Program-made: the position numbers and the translations under genes
From: Acidobacteriota bacterium
Lineage (GTDB): Bacteria > Acidobacteriota > UBA4820 > DSQY01
Direction: 5' to 3'
Length of the DNA: 37,093 bases
NCBI GenBank assembly: GCA_040752915.1
Contig: JBFMHB010000029.1
Location: 1-37,093, forward strand
The notes under the pieces: generated by a model
Told to the model about the DNA's origin: nothing
Seen by the model: only the letters and a program-made list of their open reading frames with translations
Databases searched by the model: none
Part shown: positions 29,929-37,093 of the stretch, piece after piece
Layout of the letters: each line of letters opens with the position of its first letter
Numbering within the stretch: position 1 is the first letter of the stretch

Positions 29929-32900
29929 ATGCGAGGGTGGCTAAGGATCTGCGCATTCTGTGCCATGGTCGTGATCCCCGTGGCCGCGGGGACCCAGACC
30001 GGGCGGGCATCCGGAGGCGTCGAAAGGGGAAAGACATTTCACCTGAGAGTCGCGGCCTCTCCCTACGAGCCCTTCGCCTATCGGGAGGGCGGGGAGGAAC
30101 GCGGGCTCGACGTGGATCTCCTTCGCCTGCTGTGCACCACCCGCGGGTGGACGTACGAGATCACGTGGACCTCCTTCCCCGAGATATGGACCCTGCTGGA
30201 GGAGGGAAAGGCCGACATGGCCATCGGGGCGATCTATCGATCCCCCGATCGCGAGCGCCGATTCCTCTTCACGGAATCCTACCTTGAAACGGGCCTCGTC
30301 GTGGCCCACCGGATTCAGCAGGAAGTCGGATCCAAGAGAGACCTGAAAGGGCTCCTCCTTGGGGTCAAGCGGGGCGCCACGGGAGAGGGACTGGGTGCCC
30401 GCCTGGCTCCGGAGGTGGGGCTGGCCGGATTGAAGGTGTACGACGACACGACAGCCAGCTTCGAGGCGCTCCGCCGGGGCGAGGTGGACGCGGTCCTGAA
30501 CGACTACCTGAACACCCTCTTTCTCATCAGCAAGGAGTACAGCGGGGAAGTGGCGGTCGCCCGGGGTCGGTTCGGCGTCCTGTTCCTGTCCCGGGACCGG
30601 CTGGCCTTTCCCCTGCGGAAGGGCCTCGAGGGCAACCGGGACGAAATCGACGCCACCCTCCGCCAGCTGGCGGAGGGCGGCGTTCTCGCCGACCTTCAAA
30701 CCAAGTGGCTCCCCGTCCAGCCGCCGGGTGACTGGAAACGGCTGGCCGTCTTCACCGTCTCGCTCGTGGCGCTCGCCGTGGTCTGGGCGGTCCTGGCCGT
30801 CCGCACCTCCCGACGAAAGGCCCGTTTCGAGAGCCTGAAAGACTCGGAGAAGCGCTACCGGCACCTCATCGAGCAGGCGCCGCTGGGCGTAGCCCTCCTG
30901 AAGGCCGGGGTGGTCACTTTCGCCAACGAGGCCTTTCTCCACCTGTTTCGGAGGCTCAGCCTCGCGGAAGTGATCGGCAAGCCCTTCCTGGATTGCGTGG
31001 CCGCCGAAAGCCGGGGTCAGGCCGAGGCGTGCCTGGGCAGGGGCAGGCGCGCCGTGCTTCCCGAAACCGGGGCCGAGTGGCAGTGCCTGAAATCCGACGG
31101 GACCCGCTTCCTGGCCCGGGTGCGTCCCGTTCGGGTGGAAGGGCCGGAAGGACTCATGGACCTGCTCTTTCTGGAGGACGTGACCCTATCCAGAGAGGCG
31201 GAGCGAGCCCTCAAGGAGAGCCGGGAGGCCTACCGGCTCCTCGTGGAGAACCAGACGGACCTCGTCGTCAAGGTGGACACGGAGGGCCGGTTCCTCTTCG
31301 TCAGCCCGACGTATTGCCGGCTGTTCGGCAAATCGGAGGAGGAACTCCTGGGGCGCACCTTCATGCCCCTGGTGCACGAAGAGGACCTTCGCAAGACGCT
31401 CGAAGCCATGAAGGACCTCTACCGCCCGCCGTACACCTGCTATGTAGAGCAGCGGGCTCACACGGCCCAGGGGTGGAGGTGGCTCGCCTGGTCGGACAAG
31501 GCCGTCCTGGACGCCGAGGGCCGGGTGCAGGCCATCGTGGGAGTCGGCCGGGACGTCACCGACCGGGTCGAGGCGGAGCGCCGCCTGCGGGAGAGCGAGC
31601 GACGCTTTCGCACGCTCATCGAAAACACCCACGACGTCGTGATCGTGTTCAGCGCGGAGGGGCGCGCCCTGTACATCACGCCGTCCGTGACCACATGGAC
31701 CGGTTACTCAGTGGAGGAACTGCTCGGGAACCTGGCCACCGATTACGTCGCCCCGGAAGACGTCGGGGTGATCCAAGACGTGGTCAGGCGGTCTCTCCGG
31801 GCGCCCGGCGTTTCCCTTCCCGCCGTGGAGTACCGGGTTCGTCACAAGAACGGGAGCCTTCGCATCTTCTCCGCCATCGTGACCAACCTCCTGGGGGACC
31901 CGGCCGTGGGCGGGATCGTCGTGAACTGCCGCGACATCACCGAGAGGCGTTTGGCGGAGCTGGCGGTGAAGGAAAGCGAAGCGCTCTTCCGGGGCCTGGC
32001 CGAGAGCACCGAGGCGGCCATCATGATTTACCAAGGGGAGAACCTGCGGTACGTCAATCGGACCACGGAGTTGGTCAGCGGATACAGCCGGGAGGAATTG
32101 CAGAGGCTGCGCTTCTGGGATCTCGTCCACCCGGACCACCGGGAAATGGTCCGGGAGAGGGGGTTGGCCCGGCAGCGGGGCGAGCCGGTTCCGCGTCATT
32201 ACGAGTTCAAGGTCGTCAAGAAAACGGGGGAGGTGCGATGGCTCGATTTCACGGCCGCGGTCATCCAGTACAACGGCCGGCCGGCGGGCCTGGCCACGGC
32301 CATCGACGTGACGGACCGGAAACGCGTGGAGGAGGAGCTTCGCCGGCGGGAGGCCCAGGTGAGCCTCATCCTTCAAAACGTGAGCGAGGTCATCTACTAC
32401 AGCTCCCTGGAGGGCGATCCGCCGGTTCCACGGGTCCAGTTCGTGAGCCACAAGGTCCGGGAAATCCTGGGTCTTTCCCAGGAGGAGATTCAAGCCCAGG
32501 ATGGGCAGTGGCTTCTCGGCGTACACCCCGATGACGTCGGAATGGTCAAGCGGGCCGTCCAAGCCCTGCGGGAGGAGGGGCGGCCCTTCACGATCGAATA
32601 CCGCTTCCTGCACGGGGGGACCCAGACGTACCGGTGGCTGGAGGACCACGCCGTCCCCGAGGCGGACCCCCTCGGCCGGGTGCTCGGTTTCTTCGGGGTG
32701 GTGCGCGATGTCACGGACCGTCACGAGGCCGAGGAGGCCCAGCAGCGGACGAACCGCCAGCTCCTGGCCCTCCTGGCCTCGTCCCAGGCCATGGCGGGTT
32801 CCCTGGACATGGGCGAATCCGTAAGCCTGATGTGCCGCGTAGCCGTGGAGATCTTCGGAGTGGATCTGGTCTGGATGGGGCTCGTGGTGCCCGAGAGCAC

Positions 32901-34485
32901 CGAGGTCCAGATCCTGGCATCCGCCGGCCGAGACGAGGGATATACGGAGAGCGTTCAGGTCCGCTGGGACGAATCCGCGCGGGCCCAGGGACCCGCCGGG
33001 CGGGCCATCAAGCTCCGCCGGCCCGTCATCATGAGGACCGAAGAGCCCGACTTCGCCCCCTGGCGGGAGGAGGCCGAGAAGCGCGGCTTCCGGTGCGTGT
33101 GCGCAGTGCCCATGCTCCATGAGGACGCGGTGCGCGGCGTCGTCACCTTCTACTCGGGCGAATCGGAGGCCTTTTCTCCGGAGGAGGTGGAGGTCCTCGA
33201 AATCTTCGCGCGCCACGCCACGATGACCGTCGTGAACGCCGCCCTGTACGAGGAGGCGAGGCGAAGCATCGAGGATCTTCACAAAACGCTGACCGAATTG
33301 GAAACGAGCCGGGACGCCCTTCAGGCGAGCGAGAGCAGGTACCGCGCCCTCGTGGAGAATGCGCGCGGGATCGTTCTCACCTTCACGCCCGATCTCACCG
33401 TCACGTACTGGAACGAGTTCGCGGAGGAGTTCTTCGGGTACAGGAAGGAAGAAATCCTCGGCCGGAGCCTCATCGGTACCATCGTCCCCAAGGAAGATTC
33501 CACCGGACAGGACCTGGAGGACCTCCTCAAGCGGATCGCCGCGGATCCCAACGCCTTCGCCTCCAACATCAACCAAAACGTGCGAAAGGACGGGCGGAGG
33601 GTCTGGGTGGCCTGGACCAACCGGCCGGTCCTCGACGCGCACGGCCGGGTGAGCGTGGTCCTTTCCCATGGGACGGACGTGACGTCTTTGAAGGAAGCCG
33701 AGATCAGTCTCCGCGGGCAGGAGTCCCGCTACCGAACCCTGTTGGAGTTGTCTCCAGGGGCCACCGTCGTGGCGGACCTCACCGGCCGGATCACCATGGT
33801 CAACCGCCGCACAATGGAGATCTGGGGCGCCCGCGCCCACGAGGAACTGGTGGGCCGTTCCGTCTTCGAAATGGTCTCCGAACAGGAGGGGGGAGCCGTG
33901 CGGCAGGCCATGGAGCAGGCCCTGCGGGGCGAGGAGGTTCGGAACTTCCGGGCCAACGTCCTTCGGAAGGACGGGCAGCCTTTTCCCGCGGAGATCAACG
34001 CGGCCCTCCTCCGGGACGAGTGGGGGTCTCCGGAGGGTTTTGTGGGAGTCGTCCGGGACGTGAGCGACGAGGTCCGGACGAGGGAGAACCTGGAAAAGAC
34101 GTTGCGGATCTACCAGAGCCTGGCCGAGTCGGCCAGGGACTTCATTTTCATCGTGAGCCGCGAGGAGAGAGTGACCTTCGCCAATCCCTCCACGGCCGCC
34201 GCCCTGAAGCTCCGGCCCGAGGAAGTGCCCGGAAGCCGCTTGGAAGACCTCTTCGAGGGTGTCACCCTCCGTCGGATGAAAACCAGCCTCGGGGAGGCCT
34301 TCCGGACCGGCGAGGTGCTCGTTCGCGTGGAGGAACTCGATTTCCCCGTGGGGAGGCTGTGGCTCGACACCCAGCTCATCCCGATCCAGGAGGCCGACGG
34401 GACGGTAACCTCCGTCCTGGGGGTGTCCAGAAGGATCCTGGGTGGCCTGGACGGGGCGATGGCCGACGGCCGGACGCGGGAGTGA
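29929..34485 (+). CDS. Periplasmic-binding/multi-PAS receptor without recognised output domain
   Basis: A 1518-residue receptor. Signal peptide (1 to about 24), periplasmic amino-acid-type binding domain (SBP family 3, about 33-262, with YEPFAYREGG and DLLRLL), membrane helix (about 268-290), then PAS domains starting near 308, 432, 558, 684 and 808, a GAF domain (about 944-1104), and PAS domains near 1137, 1266 and 1393. Most PAS units end in the DVTDR-type linker. The chain ends in the last PAS (LWLDTQLIPIQEADGTVTSVLGVSRRIL) with no kinase, GGDEF, EAL or methyl-accepting domain. ATG 29929 has GGAGG eight bases upstream. It could act on the cyclase upstream or on the kinase encoded at 36887-35277. 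I see no in-frame output region downstream, because the next gene is convergent 6 bp away. Confidence 0.9.
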   Translation: MRGWLRICAFCAMVVIPVAAGTQTGRASGGVERGKTFHLRVAASPYEPFAYREGGEERGLDVDLLRLLCTTRGWTYEITWTSFPEIWTLLEEGKADMAIGAIYRSPDRERRFLFTESYLETGLVVAHRIQQEVGSKRDLKGLLLGVKRGATGEGLGARLAPEVGLAGLKVYDDTTASFEALRRGEVDAVLNDYLNTLFLISKEYSGEVAVARGRFGVLFLSRDRLAFPLRKGLEGNRDEIDATLRQLAEGGVLADLQTKWLPVQPPGDWKRLAVFTVSLVALAVVWAVLAVRTSRRKARFESLKDSEKRYRHLIEQAPLGVALLKAGVVTFANEAFLHLFRRLSLAEVIGKPFLDCVAAESRGQAEACLGRGRRAVLPETGAEWQCLKSDGTRFLARVRPVRVEGPEGLMDLLFLEDVTLSREAERALKESREAYRLLVENQTDLVVKVDTEGRFLFVSPTYCRLFGKSEEELLGRTFMPLVHEEDLRKTLEAMKDLYRPPYTCYVEQRAHTAQGWRWLAWSDKAVLDAEGRVQAIVGVGRDVTDRVEAERRLRESERRFRTLIENTHDVVIVFSAEGRALYITPSVTTWTGYSVEELLGNLATDYVAPEDVGVIQDVVRRSLRAPGVSLPAVEYRVRHKNGSLRIFSAIVTNLLGDPAVGGIVVNCRDITERRLAELAVKESEALFRGLAESTEAAIMIYQGENLRYVNRTTELVSGYSREELQRLRFWDLVHPDHREMVRERGLARQRGEPVPRHYEFKVVKKTGEVRWLDFTAAVIQYNGRPAGLATAIDVTDRKRVEEELRRREAQVSLILQNVSEVIYYSSLEGDPPVPRVQFVSHKVREILGLSQEEIQAQDGQWLLGVHPDDVGMVKRAVQALREEGRPFTIEYRFLHGGTQTYRWLEDHAVPEADPLGRVLGFFGVVRDVTDRHEAEEAQQRTNRQLLALLASSQAMAGSLDMGESVSLMCRVAVEIFGVDLVWMGLVVPESTEVQILASAGRDEGYTESVQVRWDESARAQGPAGRAIKLRRPVIMRTEEPDFAPWREEAEKRGFRCVCAVPMLHEDAVRGVVTFYSGESEAFSPEEVEVLEIFARHATMTVVNAALYEEARRSIEDLHKTLTELETSRDALQASESRYRALVENARGIVLTFTPDLTVTYWNEFAEEFFGYRKEEILGRSLIGTIVPKEDSTGQDLEDLLKRIAADPNAFASNINQNVRKDGRRVWVAWTNRPVLDAHGRVSVVLSHGTDVTSLKEAEISLRGQESRYRTLLELSPGATVVADLTGRITMVNRRTMEIWGARAHEELVGRSVFEMVSEQEGGAVRQAMEQALRGEEVRNFRANVLRKDGQPFPAEINAALLRDEWGSPEGFVGVVRDVSDEVRTRENLEKTLRIYQSLAESARDFIFIVSREERVTFANPSTAAALKLRPEEVPGSRLEDLFEGVTLRRMKTSLGEAFRTGEVLVRVEELDFPVGRLWLDTQLIPIQEADGTVTSVLGVSRRILGGLDGAMADGRTRE

Positions 34486-34491
34486 GAAACG

Positions 34492-35268
34492 CTATCCGCC
34501 TTCGGACGGTGGGTTCACCTCGTCCCACTCCAGCGCCGGCTTGTCCCCCTCCAAGCCGGAAAACCCGGCTTGGGCGAATTTCTCCTCGAACCTGGAGCGC
34601 AAGGTTTGTGCTTCGGAGGGGTGTAGGACGATCCAGAACCGGTCGTCGGAGGTCTGCCCCACCGCCCCGGCCGCGGCGCATTCCTGCACCGTCTCGTGCA
34701 GGAGCCATGCGGTCCGGTGGACAAGGTCCTTGAGGCGGGAGGATCCCGCTCGCAGCGCGAAGCCCTCCGAAAAAGCCGGAGCGAGGCGAACCTGGAGAAG
34801 GAGGCATGGGGCCCCGGCCTCCAGCCTCGCCCGGAACTCGCTCTCCATCCGCGAGGCATCGGGAAGTCCCGTCCACGCCGTGGAGCGCTGTCCGGAGACG
34901 GCCTCGCGGATGAGCTGGTCCACCAGCAATTCGAGCTGGTGGGGGTCGTAGGGCTTGGTGACGTACGCGTCGGCTCCGCAGTCGTATCCCCAGTACACGT
35001 CTTCCCTCAGGCTCTTGGCCGTGAGGAGGATGATGGGGATCCGGGCCAGCTCCGAATCCCGTTTGAGATCCCGGCACACCTGGTAGCCGTTCTTCTTGGG
35101 CATCATGACGTCGAGAATCATGAGATCGGGCCGCATGCGGCGGAAGATCGCTTCGGCCTCCTCCCCGTCGGAGGCCACATGCACGTCGTAGCCAAGAAGG
35201 TCGAAGTTGAGCTTCAGGACTTCGGTGATGGCCCGGTTGTCGTCGGCGATGACCAGTCTCTGGCGCAT
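34492..35268 (-). CDS. Response regulator with degenerate GGDEF-type output domain
   Basis: A 258-residue protein. The receiver (1-120) is canonical: D9-D10, phospho-acceptor D53 in MILDVMMPKK, Thr in LLTAKS, Lys in VTKP. The second half (about 135-250) keeps the GGDEF-domain outline, beginning TGLPDASRMESEFRARL, but the metal-site Asp segment is gone. The signature position reads TSDDRF, so no cyclase activity is expected; such domains can still bind GTP or c-di-GMP or act as interaction modules. GGAGATG precedes the ATG at 35268, and the kinase gene ends 8 bp upstream, so the pair forms an operon. The likely phospho-donor is that kinase. Confidence 0.85.
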   Translation of the reverse strand: MRQRLVIADDNRAITEVLKLNFDLLGYDVHVASDGEEAEAIFRRMRPDLMILDVMMPKKNGYQVCRDLKRDSELARIPIILLTAKSLREDVYWGYDCGADAYVTKPYDPHQLELLVDQLIREAVSGQRSTAWTGLPDASRMESEFRARLEAGAPCLLLQVRLAPAFSEGFALRAGSSRLKDLVHRTAWLLHETVQECAAAGAVGQTSDDRFWIVLHPSEAQTLRSRFEEKFAQAGFSGLEGDKPALEWDEVNPPSEGG

Positions 35269-35276
35269 GGCATCTC

Positions 35277-36887
35277 CTACTCGGTTGCGGGGAGCACGGC
35301 CTCGAAGGCCGTGCCCGGACGCGAGGGCACAGTGCTTCCGAGAAAGGCCCGGTCCTCCTCGGTGAGCGGGGAGTCGCATTCCAGGCGGCCCCCCAGTCTC
35401 TCGGCCACGTTCTTGGCGATCACGAGGCCGAGGCCGGTTCCACCCACGAGATTGCGGACGTTGCTCGCCCGGAAGAAGGGCGTGAAGATGGAAGCCCTTT
35501 CCGAGGCCGGGATTCCCGGTCCGTCGTCGAGGATCCGCAGGGCGATCCGCTCCCCGTCACGGCGAAGGCGTACGCCCACACACCCCCCTATGACCGAATA
35601 CTTGATGGCGTTTCCCAAGAGATTGGCCACGAGGTTTTCGAGCATGCGTCCGTCGCAGGTGACGTGGACGTCCTGCAACTCTTCCTTCCAGGTGAGGAGC
35701 TTCCCCTGGATCGTGTCCCTCGCGCCGTCCCGCAGGCGCTCGATGAGGCCTTTCACGTCCACGCTCCCGGCCTGTCCCTGGGCGTAGTGGACTCGACTGA
35801 GGCGGACCACGTCGTCCAGCAGATTGCGGATGTTCCGGCCGTTTTCGAGGATCAGGGCGGCGATGCGGGCCTGGTGTTCGGTGAGGGGGCCCGGCCGCCC
35901 GCCCGCAAGGAGATCGGCGGCGTTGATGATGGCGGCGAGGGGGTTCTTGACCTCGTGCGAGATGATGGAGATCAGGTCTTCACGCGACCGATTGAGGCCC
36001 ACCCACTCCTGGATGTCCTGCGTGACCACGAGGAAGAGGTTCCCCCCGGGCCAGGGCTGAACCTGGACCTGGTACCATCGCCCCTCCACCTCGTACGGGG
36101 TGGACACGGTCTTCCCCTCGGCCTGGGCTTTTCGGAGGAGCCCGAGGATGACCTGGCCCGCCGGGCGGCTCCCGAAAATCTTGTTTTCCCGGACCTCGAC
36201 GGGGGAGAGGCCGAGGGCCCGAGCGGCCGCGTCATTGATGAGGGAAATGGACCCCGAAAGGTCGGTGAGGAGGAGCCCCACGGGGACGCTCCTCATGACG
36301 TTGTCGAGACGCTCCTTCTCCTGGGCGAGGAGAACGAAGAGGTCGGCCACCTGCCGGGATTTTCGGCGGACCCCCTCCACCTGCTCCCAGCGGGCCAGGG
36401 CGGTGAACAGGAAGTCGGCCATCCTCGCGAAAAGGCCCTGCTCGAGGTCCGAAAAAGGGTTGGGCCGGAGGGCCACCAGCTGGGCCCCCGGAATGCCCGG
36501 GGCCCCCAAGCTTCGGACCATGCCCGCGGAGGGCGGCGCGCCGAGGAGGGCCGCCACCCGGGCGGACGGAGGCTCCCCCCCCGACCACTGGGCTCGCTCC
36601 CCGGGGAAAAGGGAAAACCACTCCTCCGCCGGGACCGCCACGGATGTCGACTCGGGTGTCTCGCGGCAGAGGAAGGCGCGGGCACCTTCGGTTCCGAGGA
36701 GGACCAATCCCGTGCAGGTGACGGACAACACCCTTCTGGCCACCTCGTGGGTGGCGCAGGCCATTTCGCCGGGCCCCCCGGCCTGTCCGACGGCGTGCCC
36801 CAGGCCGAAGACCGCCCAGAGGGCCTCGTTGGCCTCCCTCAGGCGTCGGATCTCCTCGGGCGCGGGTGGTGCTTCGTGGTCCATCAT
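35277..36887 (-). CDS. Soluble GAF-PAS histidine kinase
   Basis: A 536-residue sensor kinase without membrane segments. A GAF-like domain (about 25-185), a short coiled coil, a PAS domain (about 205-300), then a classical HisKA with H in SHEVKNPLAA (near 308) and an intact ATP-binding domain: NLLGNAIKYS, DDGPGIP, GGTGLGLVIAKN. Unlike the three kinases of the redox operons it has the normal Glu after His and no CX10CX2C motif, so it belongs to a different lineage. The double ATG at 36887/36884 follows AGGG. Its natural partner is the response regulator 8 bp downstream; the multi-PAS receptor that converges on this operon could feed into it. Confidence 0.92.
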   Translation of the reverse strand: MMDHEAPPAPEEIRRLREANEALWAVFGLGHAVGQAGGPGEMACATHEVARRVLSVTCTGLVLLGTEGARAFLCRETPESTSVAVPAEEWFSLFPGERAQWSGGEPPSARVAALLGAPPSAGMVRSLGAPGIPGAQLVALRPNPFSDLEQGLFARMADFLFTALARWEQVEGVRRKSRQVADLFVLLAQEKERLDNVMRSVPVGLLLTDLSGSISLINDAAARALGLSPVEVRENKIFGSRPAGQVILGLLRKAQAEGKTVSTPYEVEGRWYQVQVQPWPGGNLFLVVTQDIQEWVGLNRSREDLISIISHEVKNPLAAIINAADLLAGGRPGPLTEHQARIAALILENGRNIRNLLDDVVRLSRVHYAQGQAGSVDVKGLIERLRDGARDTIQGKLLTWKEELQDVHVTCDGRMLENLVANLLGNAIKYSVIGGCVGVRLRRDGERIALRILDDGPGIPASERASIFTPFFRASNVRNLVGGTGLGLVIAKNVAERLGGRLECDSPLTEEDRAFLGSTVPSRPGTAFEAVLPATE

Positions 36888-36938
36888 GGGCCCTCTCGGG
36901 GCGAGGACCTCGGTCCTCCCCCTATCTAAGGCACGCCC

Positions 36939-36967
36939 ATTGTACGTCCAGGCCGGGGCCGAGCCAA
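36939..36967 (-). promoter_or_regulatory. Putative sigma-70-type promoter of the kinase/response-regulator operon
   Basis: Minus-strand TTGGCT (36967-36962) and TACAAT (36944-36939) are separated by exactly 17 bp, about 45 bp before the kinase start. The -10 matches five of six positions and the -35 four of six. Confidence 0.45.
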
Positions 36968-36987
36968 ACCCCTCGGGTGGGCGTGAT

Positions 36988-37010
36988 AAGCCCCACCGTA
37001 CAAGGGGCTT
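36988..37010. repeat. Inverted repeat in the divergent region at the right edge
   Basis: AAGCCCC (36988-36994) pairs with GGGGCTT (37004-37010) over a 9-base spacer. It lies between the minus-strand kinase promoter and the plus-strand start at 37074. It could be an operator or a leader hairpin. Confidence 0.35.
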
Positions 37011-37073
37011 GGGATCAAACCTTGTGGGTCGGGGCCGGGGCCCTTACCATCATCCCTTGCGCAGGAGACTGCG

Positions 37074-37093
37074 ATGGCCGAACTGTACCGTGT
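37074..37093 (+). CDS. Start of an unidentified gene, cut by the window edge
   Basis: An ATG with a well-placed GCAGGAG opens a frame reading Met-Ala-Glu-Leu-Tyr-Arg before the window ends. The ribosome site and the divergent layout support a real start; no function can be assigned from six codons. Confidence 0.45.

Noticed and set aside
1-37093. tRNA, rRNA, CRISPR arrays, insertion sequences or phage genes.
   Set aside because: None seen: no regularly spaced direct repeats, no transposase or integrase motifs and no recognisable cloverleaf or rRNA sequence.

Overview
The window is uniformly GC-rich and almost fully coding. It reads as a chromosomal segment of an anaerobic, sulfate/sulfite-reducing bacterium. 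The evidence is a dissimilatory-type sulfate adenylyltransferase (Sat), a DsrD homologue next to a DsrN/CobB-type amidase, and several membrane redox complexes of the Hmc/Tmc/DsrMK kind that sulfate reducers use to move electrons between periplasmic cytochromes, quinones and cytoplasmic Fe-S proteins. Desulfobacterota or a sulfur-metabolising Acidobacteriota would both fit; the sequence alone does not let me choose. There is no rRNA, tRNA, CRISPR array, transposase or phage gene.

Layout. (1) Minus strand, 1-4463: a sigma-54 activator with a Cys-bearing PAS domain, then dsrD, a dsrN-like gene and sat (running off the left edge). (2) Plus strand, 4758-12475: an apparent operon of a 'two-CW' DNA-binding protein, HmcF-, HmcE- and HmcB-like subunits, an NrfD/HmcC-like protein fused to a hexaheme cytochrome c, a receiver-only regulator, a PAS histidine kinase and a second receiver protein. 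(3) 12476-16960: a near-perfect sigma-54 promoter with a small unknown ORF, a TrmO-like tRNA methyltransferase, a CGGC-domain protein, a SAM methyltransferase, and an 11-heme cytochrome c fused to a cytochrome b (CbcL-like architecture). (4) 17102-24237: two tandem Rrf2 regulators, a macro-domain protein, a TmcC-like membrane subunit, a TmcB/HdrD-like Fe-S protein fused to a CheY-type receiver domain, a degenerate histidine kinase, a receiver protein and another PAS kinase, ending at a strong hairpin. (5) Minus strand, 27295-24309: a third cytochrome b / HdrD-like pair followed by another receiver-only protein. (6) 27597-37093: a diguanylate cyclase, a 1518-residue multi-PAS receptor with no output domain, a convergent kinase/response-regulator pair, and the first codons of another gene at the right edge.

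The unifying theme is that three separate CCG-Fe-S/cytochrome-b electron-transfer modules are each encoded with CheY-like receivers. Two of them also carry PAS kinases that share a C-X10-C-X2-C motif and an unusual H-box in which the phospho-acceptor His is followed by Gly or Ala. In one module the receiver is fused to the Fe-S electron-transfer subunit. This suggests, as inference, a family of redox complexes whose activity or expression is wired directly to a phosphorelay, in a neighbourhood that also contains Rrf2 proteins, the family first named from the Desulfovibrio hmc operon.
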